From contig NZ_JAJGMW010000002.1 in NCBI RefSeq assembly GCF_020782115.1, positions 124,001-188,000 of the forward strand: a stretch of DNA of 64,000 nucleotides, in the 5' to 3' direction. The position numbers and the translations under genes are program-made. This DNA comes from Leeuwenhoekiella parthenopeia. Its GTDB lineage: Bacteria; Bacteroidota; Bacteroidia; Flavobacteriales; Flavobacteriaceae. A model generated the notes under the pieces. The model saw nothing but the letters and a program-made list of their open reading frames with translations, was not told the DNA's origin and ran no database searches. Shown in pieces: positions 34,513 to 42,405 of the stretch (the stretch's first letter is position 1; every line of letters starts with the position of its first letter).

Positions 34513-35440
34513 TCAATTTTGCGATATAATCCCGGGAAAACCCTTCATCCTCTTGCATAGCAGTAATAAGCTCATCAACTCCGTTGAATTTTTTTTCATC
34601 CCTGATACGGGTAAGCAGGGTGATCTCCAGATGCTGCTCGTACAGGTCGCCTTCAAAATCAAAGAAGAAGGTCTCAATGCTGAGATCGCTACCGCCCACG
34701 GTAGGGTTAGTGCCTATGCTCATCATCCCAAAGACCGTTCGGTTAGCAATAACAGACTGTACCACGTAAACCCCTTTTGCGGGAATGATTTTATAGTCCT
34801 CTGCGATTTTTAGGTTGGCAGTGGGATAATTAAACTTACGACCTAGGCCTTTGCCGCGAGATACGGTTCCGCTAAGCATAAACGGGTAGCCCAGATATTC
34901 GTTGGCGCGATCGAGATCGCCTTCAAGCAGGGCTTTGCGTATTTTGGTCGAACTCACCGCAACATCATCCACATCCTGCTTGGAAATTTCTTCCACCTCA
35001 AAATCATACTGCTTCCCAAAGGCTTTTAAATCTTCTATATTGGCATTTCGGTTACGGCCAAAACGATGGTCGTAGCCTATGATGACTTTGCGGGCTTTGA
35101 GTTGATCTACCAGAATATCCTTGACGAATTCTTCTGCGGTAAGCCTTGAAAACTCCTGGGTGAACGGGTGAATCACCAGATGGTCAAGACCGGTGGCTTC
35201 AAGCAAAGCGATGCGCTCGTTAATGGTATTGATGAGTTTGATCTGCGCTTCTTTTTGCAGGACCATCCTGGGATGTGGGAAAAAGGTGAGTACCACAGAT
35301 TCCAGGTCGTTACCGGCCGCACTGGCCAGCAAACGCTTGATGATCTTGCGATGGCCCAAATGCACCCCGTCAAAAGTGCCAATGGTGACTACCGTACCTT
35401 TTGTACCGTTAAATTCTTGTGCTGATGTATGCTGTCTCAA
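34505..35440 (-). CDS. ribF: Bifunctional riboflavin kinase / FAD synthetase
   Basis: A 311-residue enzyme making FMN and FAD from riboflavin. The N-terminal nucleotidyltransferase domain has IGTFDGVHLGHRKII (about 17-31); IGYDHRFGRNR and STKIRKALLEGD follow. The C-terminal flavokinase domain begins at LSGTVSRGKGLGR and contains YPTANL and the SIGTNPTVGG loop. It is one base from the pth stop and overlaps the HTTM gene: a tight operon pth-ribF-HTTM. Confidence 0.95.
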   Translation of the reverse strand: MRQHTSAQEFNGTKGTVVTIGTFDGVHLGHRKIIKRLLASAAGNDLESVVLTFFPHPRMVLQKEAQIKLINTINERIALLEATGLDHLVIHPFTQEFSRLTAEEFVKDILVDQLKARKVIIGYDHRFGRNRNANIEDLKAFGKQYDFEVEEISKQDVDDVAVSSTKIRKALLEGDLDRANEYLGYPFMLSGTVSRGKGLGRKFNYPTANLKIAEDYKIIPAKGVYVVQSVIANRTVFGMMSIGTNPTVGGSDLSIETFFFDFEGDLYEQHLEITLLTRIRDEKKFNGVDELITAMQEDEGFSRDYIAKLNA

Positions 35441-35441
35441 A

Positions 35442-36062
35442 CTATTTGCCGTTATACGCGTTCATCGTATTTGTAATCCCCGAAGCTATAAAACTTTCTA
35501 TAACCTTGCACGAGATATCCAGTCTTTCGGGCATGTCTTTTTCTTCTTCGCTGTCCCACTCGCCTAAAACGTAATCGATTTGTTTGCCTTTGCTAAAACG
35601 ATCGCCTATGCCAAACCGAAAGCGGTTGTAGTTTGAAGTGAGCAGTTGGTTTTGAATGTCTTTTAGGCCGTTATGACCACCGTCGCTGCCTTTGGTCTTT
35701 ACGCGAATGGTGCCAAAATCGAGATTGAGATCGTCTGTAATGATGAGCAGGGTCGCCAGGCTTATTTTTTCTTTTTGCATCCAGTATTTTACCGCTTTAC
35801 CACTGAGGTTCATATACGTATTGGGCTTAAGCAAAATCACGGTTTTACCGCGCACTTTGAGCTGGGCGATATCTCCAAGTTTTTCGGTAGCCCAGGTTTC
35901 TTCTTTTTCTGCCGCGTAGGCGTCCAGTATTTTAAAGCCGATGTTGTGGCGGGTGTTGTGATATTTGGGGCCAATGTTGCCCAATCCCACTATGAGGAAT
36001 TTTTTCATGGGGTCAATGTTCTCTTGTTTTGTGCCGAAAAGTTTTCCGAAAAATGAAATCAT
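35442..36062 (-). CDS. pth: Peptidyl-tRNA hydrolase
   Basis: Recycles tRNA from prematurely released peptidyl-tRNA. Family motifs are FLIVGLGNIG, NTRHNIGF with the catalytic His, KPNTYMNLSG and DDLNLDFG, then GSDGGHNGLK. The 206-residue frame from 36062 carries an N-terminal extension of 18 residues (MISFFGKLFGTK..) before the standard core start MKKFLIVG at 36008; either ATG could be used. It is the first gene of the pth-ribF-HTTM operon. Confidence 0.93.
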   Translation of the reverse strand: MISFFGKLFGTKQENIDPMKKFLIVGLGNIGPKYHNTRHNIGFKILDAYAAEKEETWATEKLGDIAQLKVRGKTVILLKPNTYMNLSGKAVKYWMQKEKISLATLLIITDDLNLDFGTIRVKTKGSDGGHNGLKDIQNQLLTSNYNRFRFGIGDRFSKGKQIDYVLGEWDSEEEKDMPERLDISCKVIESFIASGITNTMNAYNGK

Positions 36063-36220
36063 ACGGTATTACGGGTATGAAGTGCTTACATCCTAATTTT
36101 TTGTGCCCGCGTCACGCCCGAAGCATTACGGGAAGCGACCCGGTTCATAGGCACGGGACAAAGTTAACATTTTGAATGGGAGTGCGTCTTAATGAAATTA
36201 GAAATAGTTTTAGTGAGTGT

Positions 36221-36342
36221 GCAGTCTCAGTTTTCAGTTGGCAATTAAGAGTGAGAAGTAGTAGGTTAGTTCGGAGTTGATTTAACTCTGAATTCCGCAT
36301 TCCGCATTCAGAATTAGTAGGCAGTCTCAGTTTTCAGTTGGC
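36221..36342. repeat. 22-base direct repeat pair
   Basis: GCAGTCTCAGTTTTCAGTTGGC occurs perfectly at 36221-36242 and 36321-36342, with unrelated sequence between. Confidence 0.9.
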
Positions 36343-36639
36343 GGGTAAAAGGTGGAAGGTATGAAGTAAGAAGTAAAAGTCAAAAAACTCAGCATTCCGC
36401 ATTTTTAACTAGTCAGACAGTCATTTCGAAGGAGCCCTAAGCAACTGAGAAATCACATCAGACTGGAGTTGCCGATACATCTCTTCCTGGGAGTAGGCGA
36501 TCTTAGTTAACTGAATCGAAAAGAAATCAGAAATCAGAAATTTTGCTTTACGTGATGTATGGTGTTTGCTTTTGCGCGATTGTATCGCGCGGTTTGGTAT
36601 TGTTTTTATAGAGGAAGCCGGTGCGAATGACTTGATTTT

Positions 36640-36735
36640 CCGTGCGTGAGGGACAGTAGTGGAAATCCCGCAGTCCCGAAAGATCGGGACGAGGAATTGC
36701 AACGGATGGCCCGACCCTTGTGGTCACGCCCAAAA
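36640..36735 (+). ncRNA. Structured GC-rich intergenic element, copy 2 (candidate small RNA or extragenic repeat)
   Basis: GTGAGGGACAGTAGTGG, a hairpin GTCCCGA-AAGA-TCGGGAC, GCAACGGATGGCCCGACCC and GGTCACGCCC. It shares order and words with the element at 19165-19255. This pattern is familiar between flavobacterial genes; identity with the Flavo-1 RNA motif is only a guess. Confidence 0.4.
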
Positions 36736-36752
36736 CACGATTAGTATAAAGC

Positions 36753-36787
36753 AAAAAAAAAGAGGCTGCCGAAGGGGCAACCTCTTT
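36753..36787 (-). terminator. Terminator of prs-rplY
   Basis: Stem AAAGAGG(C)TGCC / GGCA(A)CCTCTTT at 36759-36787, followed on the minus strand by nine T. Confidence 0.88.
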
Positions 36788-36809
36788 GATTTGTAAAAGG
36801 AAACAGGGT

Positions 36810-37448
36810 CTACTCTTCAGCTTTTGCTTCTTCAGTTTCTCCTTCTGCAGCAGCAGTTTCTCCTTCTTCACCTTCTTCTTCCTCGTCTTCAAGATCTTCA
36901 ACCATGTTACGTGAAGTACGTACCTGACAAACGATGGTGTCTTCCGGGTGCATATATTTCCAGGGACCTTGCTCGATCTCAGAGATTGAACGCTTATCGC
37001 CAATTTTAAGGTCGCTGATGTTAACCGTAACGTAATCTGGAAGGTCTTTAGGAAGAGCCTTAACACGTAGTGTACGGTAGGTTTTACGCAATACACCCCC
37101 GTTACGTACCCCGCGAGAGTTACCCTCGTAGTGTACCGGTACGGTCATAGCTACTTCTTTACCTTCAAAGATTTGATAGAAATCGATGTGAAGTATGCGA
37201 TCTGTTACCGGGTGAAACTGGATGTCCTGAAGGATCGCCATATAGGTGTTTCCGTCAAGCTCCAACGTCGCGGTATGCGCATCTGGAGTGTAAACCAAAT
37301 CTTTAAACGCAATTTCCGGCGCGTTAAAGTGCACTGGTTCATCCCCTCCGTAAAGTACGCAAGGAACCTCTCCAGCATTACGTAGGGCTTTAGTTGCCTT
37401 TTTGCCCACGCTTTCTCTTTTAGATCCTGTGATCGTGATTGACTTCAT
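36810..37448 (-). CDS. rplY: Ribosomal protein bL25 (Ctc/general stress form)
   Basis: A 212-residue 5S-rRNA-binding ribosomal protein of the long Ctc type. The N-terminal bL25 domain ([32 protein letters not shown]) covers about 1-95, the C-terminal beta domain about 100-185, and a very acidic Glu-rich tail follows, as usual in Bacteroidota. It lies 26 bases downstream of prs and upstream of a strong terminator. The prs-rplY-pth order is common in the phylum. Confidence 0.94.
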   Translation of the reverse strand: MKSITITGSKRESVGKKATKALRNAGEVPCVLYGGDEPVHFNAPEIAFKDLVYTPDAHTATLELDGNTYMAILQDIQFHPVTDRILHIDFYQIFEGKEVAMTVPVHYEGNSRGVRNGGVLRKTYRTLRVKALPKDLPDYVTVNISDLKIGDKRSISEIEQGPWKYMHPEDTIVCQVRTSRNMVEDLEDEEEEGEEGETAAAEGETEEAKAEE

Positions 37449-37474
37449 TTAAATATATATTAAGTATTAATAAA

Positions 37475-38416
37475 TTACATTAAGAATTTTGACGCGATTG
37501 AGGTGTTGCTGTGCACCCGGTGCATCACGTCTGCAAATAAATCTGCGCAGCTTACGATGCGCACTTTATCGCTTTGTTGTTTTGGAGGAATACTGTCTGT
37601 AACAATCAATTCCTGCAATTTGCTTTTTTCGAGTCGCTCGTAAGCGTTGCCACTTAGCAGGGCGTGTGTACAAATCGCACGTACGCTCAAGGCACCACGC
37701 TCCATCATCAAATCTGCTGCCTTGGTAAGAGTGCCGGCGGTGTCTACCATATCATCTACAAGAATGACGTTGCGTCCTTCAACGCTACCTATCAATTCCA
37801 TATAGCTGATGACGTTTGCCTTCTCGCGCTGTTTATAACAGATTACCACATCACAATCTAAAGCTTTTGAATAGGCATAAGCCCGTTTAGAACCACCCAT
37901 ATCGGGTGATGCGATGGTGAGATTGGGCAGGTTGAGTGAGCGCAAATACGGCAGAAACACCGTTGATGCAAACAGGTGATCTACGGGACGCTCAAAAAAG
38001 CCCTGAATCTGATCGGCGTGCAGGTCCATCGTAATAATACGTGTCGCACCTGCGGTCTCTAATAAATTGGCAACCAGTTTTGCAGCGATAGGTACGCGTG
38101 GCTTGTCTTTACGATCCTGGCGTGCCCAACCAAAGTAGGGAAGCACCGCGGTAATATGACGTGCCGAAGCGCGTTTTGCTGCGTCAAGCATCAGGAGCAT
38201 TTCCATCAGGTTTTCACTGCTGGGCATGGTTGAACCTATAATAAATACCCGTGTACCGCGTATCGATTCTTCAAAGGAAGGCTGAAATTCGCCGTCGCTG
38301 TAAGTAGACGTGATGATTTTGCCCAGAGGTTGCCCGTAAGCTTTAGCTATTTTTTCGGCTAAATCCCGGCTTTGTGTGCACGGAAAAATTTTGGCTTCAG
38401 GCGTTGATACTGACAT
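37475..38416 (-). CDS. prs: Ribose-phosphate pyrophosphokinase
   Basis: Makes PRPP from ribose 5-phosphate and ATP for nucleotide, histidine and tryptophan synthesis. Motifs are TMPSSENLMEMLLMLDAAKRA, YFGWARQDRK, DLHADQIQGFF, and the PRPP-binding VILVDDMVDTAGTL. The 313-residue form from ATG 38416 (MSVSTPEAKIF) fits the family; an ATG at 38443 would add nine residues. The promoter at 38465-38458 serves prs and rplY. Confidence 0.96.
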   Translation of the reverse strand: MSVSTPEAKIFPCTQSRDLAEKIAKAYGQPLGKIITSTYSDGEFQPSFEESIRGTRVFIIGSTMPSSENLMEMLLMLDAAKRASARHITAVLPYFGWARQDRKDKPRVPIAAKLVANLLETAGATRIITMDLHADQIQGFFERPVDHLFASTVFLPYLRSLNLPNLTIASPDMGGSKRAYAYSKALDCDVVICYKQREKANVISYMELIGSVEGRNVILVDDMVDTAGTLTKAADLMMERGALSVRAICTHALLSGNAYERLEKSKLQELIVTDSIPPKQQSDKVRIVSCADLFADVMHRVHSNTSIASKFLM

Positions 38417-38457
38417 GGTTATCTTATGTTTAGAGTTCCTCAATTTATAAGAGGGTG

Positions 38458-38465
38458 CAAAAGTA
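38458..38465 (-). promoter_or_regulatory. Promoter -7 box of prs-rplY
   Basis: TACTTTTG on the minus strand, 41 bases before the prs ATG; divergent from the tRNA-Leu promoter. Confidence 0.65.
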
Positions 38466-38530
38466 TAAATTAAATTGGCTTTGAGAGATTTATTTGATGT
38501 CTTTTTTGCTTGGTAAAATAGAATTTTTAG

Positions 38531-38538
38531 TATTTTTG
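38531..38538 (+). promoter_or_regulatory. Promoter of tRNA-Leu
   Basis: TATTTTTG with TTTG at 38505-38508 and a 22-base spacer, ten bases upstream of the tRNA. Confidence 0.75.
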
Positions 38539-38548
38539 CCCTCCAATT

Positions 38549-38628
38549 GCCTCGGTGGCGGAATTGGTAGACGCGCTGGATTCAAAACCCAGTTCTTACG
38601 AGTGTGGGTTCGATTCCCACCCGGGGTA
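38549..38628 (+). tRNA. tRNA-Leu (anticodon CAA)
   Basis: An 80-base class II tRNA. The acceptor stem GCCTCGG pairs with CCGGGGT, the D-arm contains AATTGGTAGAC, the anticodon loop TTCAAAA has CAA at 38583-38585, the T-arm is GTGGG-TTCGATT-CCCAC, and an 11-base variable arm lies between. The CCA end is not encoded, as in many Bacteroidota. The last anticodon-stem pair is A-C. Confidence 0.93.
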
Positions 38629-38631
38629 CAA

Positions 38632-38660
38632 AAGCTCAACAGTAATGTTGGGCTTTTTTT
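38632..38660 (+). terminator. Terminator after tRNA-Leu
   Basis: Stem AAGCTCAAC / GTTGGGCTT (one mispair) followed by TTTTTGTTT. Confidence 0.8.
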
Positions 38661-38699
38661 GTTTAGATCTCATACCTTTCAGAAAAACAGTTTGTAGCT

Positions 38700-39260
38700 A
38701 TGTCAAAAGAAAGAAAGGTGCCCGAATGGTTAAAAAAGTCACGAGAAGGCTGGAGCAATAACGGATCTAAAAGACCATCCTTTGCTGTAATTCCCAAGCC
38801 CGGGCAGCGTTCGGTATGGGATTTTCCGCGCCCTCCGCTCATTGAAAAGGTAACTAAACCTGTACTGGTAAAGCATCAGGATCACATTTTAGCCGAGTCT
38901 GAAAAGGCACTGGCAGTTCTGGAAACTGCAAGTCCGCCAACCTATTACATTCCAAACTCGGATATCGACACCAGCTTATTGATAAAGATGGAAGGCAAGT
39001 CTTCGATGTGTGAATGGAAAGGCAGCGCCACCTATTGGGCTTTGAAAGATAACCCCGGTAAACCGGTCGCCTGGTCGTACCCGAATCCTTTCCCGGAATT
39101 TGAAGCTTTAAAAGAGCATCTGGCTTTCTATCCGCAAAATCTCCAGTGCTTTGTAGATGGGAAACAGGTAAAAGCACAGGACAGTGCATTTTATGCGGGT
39201 TGGATCACGCCAGATTTAACAGGTCCGTTTAAAGGGGAAAAAGGTACTGAGCATTGGTGA
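38700..39260 (+). CDS. DUF427 domain-containing protein
   Basis: A 186-residue protein with a DUF427 domain. A basic N-terminus (SREGWSNNGSKRPSF) precedes WDFPRPPLIE; the core TYYIPNSDIDTSLL, CEWKGSATYWAL and WSYPNPFPEF is the family pattern. DUF427 is widespread and has no established function; its small beta-rich fold suggests ligand binding. It stands alone after the tRNA terminator. Confidence 0.88.
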   Translation: MSKERKVPEWLKKSREGWSNNGSKRPSFAVIPKPGQRSVWDFPRPPLIEKVTKPVLVKHQDHILAESEKALAVLETASPPTYYIPNSDIDTSLLIKMEGKSSMCEWKGSATYWALKDNPGKPVAWSYPNPFPEFEALKEHLAFYPQNLQCFVDGKQVKAQDSAFYAGWITPDLTGPFKGEKGTEHW

Positions 39261-39333
39261 AGTCCAACATTATATTTTATTTAATACCCGTTCCCTTTTA
39301 AAATACCTAGCTTTTAGGTTTAGAACTTGAACT

Positions 39334-39840
39334 ATGAGCAGAGGATTTGTAAAAGAAGACGATCAGGAAGAAACGCCTATAATTCCGCCAAGGGCGGCTT
39401 TGCCTGCCGGTGCGACCAATTATGTGACTCCGGCCGGATTGCAGGCAATAAAAGAGGAGCAGGAGGAGTTACTGCGCGAAATCTCAGATCTTGAAGAGCC
39501 CGATGAGCGGGAGCGGCGCAGAGCACTGGCCGTACTCAATGGAAAACTTAATTTACTTAAGGAGCGACTTGCAAGTGCCAGACTGCTGGATAAAGTAGAT
39601 ACCGATGAGGTGCGTTTTGGCGCACGGGTGACTTACACTATCTCAGGGGCCAATAAACCGGTAACGTTACAGATTGTGGGAGTTGATGAGGCTGATGTGA
39701 AAAAACAGAAAATTGCGTTCACAGCTCCGGTAGTACGTGCCTTGATGGGTAAAAAGCCGGGAGAGGAAACTACGCTGCAGCTGGGTGATCAAAGCAGACG
39801 AATTTGCATTCAGGAAATTAGCTATTCTGCTAAAGACTGA
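39334..39840 (+). CDS. GreA/GreB family transcription elongation factor
   Basis: A 168-residue Gre-like protein. After about 27 flexible residues the N-terminal coiled coil runs from YVTPAGLQAIKEEQEELL to about residue 95, and the C-terminal FKBP-like domain (FGARVTYTISGANKPVTLQIVG, then SPVVRALMGKKPGEE-like ending) follows. Gre factors insert the coiled coil into the RNA polymerase secondary channel to rescue backtracked complexes. The acidic tip (DLEEPDERE, about 51-59) is present. It is followed by a terminator. Confidence 0.87.
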   Translation: MSRGFVKEDDQEETPIIPPRAALPAGATNYVTPAGLQAIKEEQEELLREISDLEEPDERERRRALAVLNGKLNLLKERLASARLLDKVDTDEVRFGARVTYTISGANKPVTLQIVGVDEADVKKQKIAFTAPVVRALMGKKPGEETTLQLGDQSRRICIQEISYSAKD

Positions 39841-39897
39841 CTGTTCATTTCGAATTCGAGTTGTAAAACGGCCATAGATTTTTGATTAAAAGTGAAT

Positions 39898-39930
39898 AAA
39901 GCCTCATTTCGGAGGCTTTTAATTTTTTTA
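39898..39930 (+). terminator. Terminator of the Gre-like gene
   Basis: Stem AAAGCCTC / GAGGCTTT with loop ATTTCG, followed by a T-rich tract. Confidence 0.85.
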
Positions 39931-40043
39931 TTGTCGTTCAAAGGTAGTATCTTGGGTCGCTGTTAGCTTATAGTCCAAAAGAATATATGCTATCTTTTTA
40001 CTTTAGTTCTTAAAATCTAAAATAGCTTTTACGCAATCGATTT

Positions 40044-40057
40044 CCTTAAGATTAAGG
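40044..40057. promoter_or_regulatory. Palindrome upstream of the GPH transporter
   Basis: CCTTAA-GA-TTAAGG, a perfect 6-2-6 inverted repeat 48 bases before the transporter ATG; a possible operator. No regulator gene is adjacent. Confidence 0.35.
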
Positions 40058-40104
40058 CAGGTCGGTATCGTAGATTAATACAGAATTCATTTAGCCCGTT
40101 ATCT

Positions 40105-41571
40105 ATGAGTACGCAATCCCAAAAATTATCCATTAAAGAAAAAATTGGTTACAGTCTGGGCGATTTGTCTGCAAACCTCGTGTTTCAGACCTTAATGACC
40201 TACCTCGCTTATTTTTACACCGATATTTACGGTCTGAAGGCCAATGATGCTTCGGTGATTATATTTATAGTGGGGATGATCGCGGCTTTTGGTTTTAATC
40301 CCGTAATCGGTGCGCTTGCAGATCGTACGCGTTCCCGCTACGGTAAATTCAGACCGTGGATTCTCTATACGGCCATTCCTCTGGGGGTAGTAGCATTGCT
40401 GGCCTTTACAACACCTGATTTTGACTACAAGGGCAAAGTAATTTACGCGGTAGTTACCTACACCTTGTTGTTGCTGCTTTATGCTGCCAACAACCTGCCG
40501 TATTCGGCCTTGAGTGGTGTGATTACAGGTGATATGGGTGAGCGCAACAGCTTGTCTTCCTATCGCTTTGTCGCGGTTATGTTTGCCCAATTTTTTGTTC
40601 AGGTATTTATGTTGCCCATTATTGAGTCTGCCGGTGGTGGAGATCAGGCTGTAGGTATTGAGATCGTTATGACCTGGCTGGCTATTATAGGTACCGTAAT
40701 GCTGATCATTACGTTTTTGACCACAAGAGAACGTATAGTTCCTACCATAGATCAGGAATCGAGTTTGAAAGAAGACCTGAGTGATTTGGTTAAAAATAAG
40801 CCCTGGGTGATCATGCTTGTGCTTACAACGTTGGTTTTCATTACCCTCGCGATGAAAGGGGGTTCGTATGTCTATTACTTCAAAAATTATGTAGATCCAA
40901 CCTCGCTTACAACCTTTATAGAACCCATTTTGAGCGGACTTGAAGCTATCGGCGTTAATTTTTTTGGTGAAAATCCGGTTTCTGCGGGCTTCGGTCTTTT
41001 TAACGCGGGCGGAATCATTTTTATGATTGTAGGTATCACATTTTCAAAGCGATTTGCAGATAAGTATGGGAAGCGGGATGTTTTCGGCGTAGCCTTATTT
41101 ATATCCACGCTTTTTATTCTGGCGTTTTATTTTTTTCCGAAAGACGCCGTGATCCTTATGTTTGTATCTCAGATTTCACACGGTTTTTTCTACGGAATCA
41201 CGATTCCCCTGCTTTGGGCAATGATCGCAGATGTTGCTGATTATTCCGAATGGAAAAATAACCGAAGAGCCACCGCTATAATATTTTCGGCAATGATGGT
41301 GGGGCTTAAAGGAGGTCTTAGTATTGGTGGAGCACTGGTTGCCTGGATTTTGGGTCTGTACAATTACATAACCAAAGAAGCCGCTACGGTAGCCGTAGAA
41401 GATATCATACAGCCCGAAACAGCAATACAGGGCACAAAATTATTGGTAAGCATTTATCCTTCTATCCCGTTCTTGTTGGGTGTGGCGCTGCTTTTCTTCT
41501 ATGAAATCAACAAAGCCAAGGAAACACAAATTGAGCAGGATCTAAAACAGCGCAGGTTAAGTAAACAGTAA
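40105..41571 (+). CDS. Glycoside-pentoside-hexuronide (GPH) family cation symporter
   Basis: A 488-residue MFS-type permease of the GPH family with about 12 transmembrane helices. The opening KEKIGYSLGDLSANLVFQ and the loop ADRTRSRYGKFRPWIL (about 72-87) are GPH signatures, as is WAMIADVADYSEWKNNRRAT (about 373-392). GPH proteins import sugars with Na+ or H+. No glycoside hydrolase or sugar regulator lies next to it, so the sugar is unknown. Expression may be controlled at the palindrome 40044-40057. Confidence 0.9.
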   Translation: MSTQSQKLSIKEKIGYSLGDLSANLVFQTLMTYLAYFYTDIYGLKANDASVIIFIVGMIAAFGFNPVIGALADRTRSRYGKFRPWILYTAIPLGVVALLAFTTPDFDYKGKVIYAVVTYTLLLLLYAANNLPYSALSGVITGDMGERNSLSSYRFVAVMFAQFFVQVFMLPIIESAGGGDQAVGIEIVMTWLAIIGTVMLIITFLTTRERIVPTIDQESSLKEDLSDLVKNKPWVIMLVLTTLVFITLAMKGGSYVYYFKNYVDPTSLTTFIEPILSGLEAIGVNFFGENPVSAGFGLFNAGGIIFMIVGITFSKRFADKYGKRDVFGVALFISTLFILAFYFFPKDAVILMFVSQISHGFFYGITIPLLWAMIADVADYSEWKNNRRATAIIFSAMMVGLKGGLSIGGALVAWILGLYNYITKEAATVAVEDIIQPETAIQGTKLLVSIYPSIPFLLGVALLFFYEINKAKETQIEQDLKQRRLSKQ

Positions 41572-41592
41572 GTTTTAAGAGAGAAACAGTTT

Positions 41593-42192
41593 TTAATTCA
41601 GCGGATTAAGGTCTACATATTTGTAATTGAGAACCCCCAGATGCTCAATGTCAAGATGCCCTTCGTGTATTTCAGACCAGTTGCAAAAACCGGCGAACTC
41701 ATCTTCATCAAATTTGCTATACACCTGTTCTGAAAATACGATGTACTCCTCAATAGGAATATCATTTTTAAGCATACGATGCGCGGTAATGACATCCTCT
41801 CCCATCAGTTTTATACGATTACCTATGGGTACCATGGCAATTTCTTCGCCGTAGTGAAGTATGATTTTAAGACCTAAAATTTCAGAGATGCTGCGGGCAT
41901 CCTCCTCGTTTTTATGCTCTTTGTACAACTTGTCTATACGTTTGTAGAATTCTTTGTAGAAGGTTTTACATTGTTCTACCAGTTCTCCAATAGCCGGTAA
42001 CTCGCCGCTCCTAAAGAAAAGTACCGCATCACCCTCTATTTCAGAAACCTGCAGATTTATGGTATTGGCATAAATAATCTCATTGAGCAGTGCAGGTATG
42101 ACCTGTGCTGTAAGATCAAAGTTGGCCTCCCGCATAAACTGGGTAAAACCGCTTATATCGGGGATGCAAATTAATGTGGGTTCTGCTTTCAT
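41593..42192 (-). CDS. DUF2652 family protein (nucleotide-cyclase-like fold)
   Basis: A 199-residue protein of the DUF2652 family. PDISGFTQFM (about 11-20) and EIEGDAVLFF (about 53-62) copy the metal-binding strands of class III adenylate/guanylate cyclases, but the substrate-specifying Lys/Asp and transition-state Asn-Arg motifs are not evident. It may be a degenerate cyclase-fold protein with a regulatory role; cyclase activity should not be assumed. It is a single gene, tail to tail with the transporter. Confidence 0.85.
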   Translation of the reverse strand: MKAEPTLICIPDISGFTQFMREANFDLTAQVIPALLNEIIYANTINLQVSEIEGDAVLFFRSGELPAIGELVEQCKTFYKEFYKRIDKLYKEHKNEEDARSISEILGLKIILHYGEEIAMVPIGNRIKLMGEDVITAHRMLKNDIPIEEYIVFSEQVYSKFDEDEFAGFCNWSEIHEGHLDIEHLGVLNYKYVDLNPLN

Positions 42193-42255
42193 AGCTGCAA
42201 ATATCTATCATTCAAGATAATGTAAAATCATTTTTAATAAATATTTGGCTCAAAT

Positions 42256-42405
42256 CTATTCTTTAGATTGTGCTGCTTTGATGATTTCCTTGAGTTTAAG
42301 AGCGCGAGCTTCTTTTTCAGAACGCAGTTTGTCTTTTTTGCGTTTGAGTAACTTCGAGTGTTTCGCTTTGTTTTTTCCGTTTTTGGGAGTTCCTTTTTTG
42401 GCCAC
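42256..42405 (-). CDS. Small highly basic protein, 49 residues, GTG start, coupled to brnQ
   Basis: A short frame starting at GTG 42405, which shares one base with the brnQ stop (TAGTG). The product begins MAKKGTPKNGKNKAK and contains about 18 Lys/Arg, ending in an amphipathic helix (EKEARALKLKEIIKAA). No membrane segment. No family recognised with certainty; it looks like small basic nucleic-acid-binding or ribosome-associated proteins. The 1-base stop/start overlap, coding-like composition and sensible C-terminus support it as a real gene. Confidence 0.65.
   Translation of the reverse strand: MAKKGTPKNGKNKAKHSKLLKRKKDKLRSEKEARALKLKEIIKAAQSKE

Larger units (their letters stand above)
36063..36809. 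other. Gene-free stretch between pth and rplY
   Basis: No gene is supported. It holds the direct repeat GCAGTCTCAGTTTTCAGTTGGC at 36221-36242 and 36321-36342 (exactly 100 bases apart), repeated CCGCATTC words around 36293-36312, a structured GC-rich element at 36640-36735 and the rplY terminator at 36753-36787. The long minus-strand frames across it have no recognisable protein features. Confidence 0.7.

Noticed and set aside
36421-37096. Long minus-strand frames in the pth-rplY gap and across rplY
   Set aside because: They overlap a repeat element, the rplY terminator and the real rplY frame, and have no recognisable features.
41593-42192. Calling the DUF2652 protein an adenylate cyclase
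   Set aside because: Only the metal-site-like strands are visible; substrate and catalytic Asn/Arg motifs are not.
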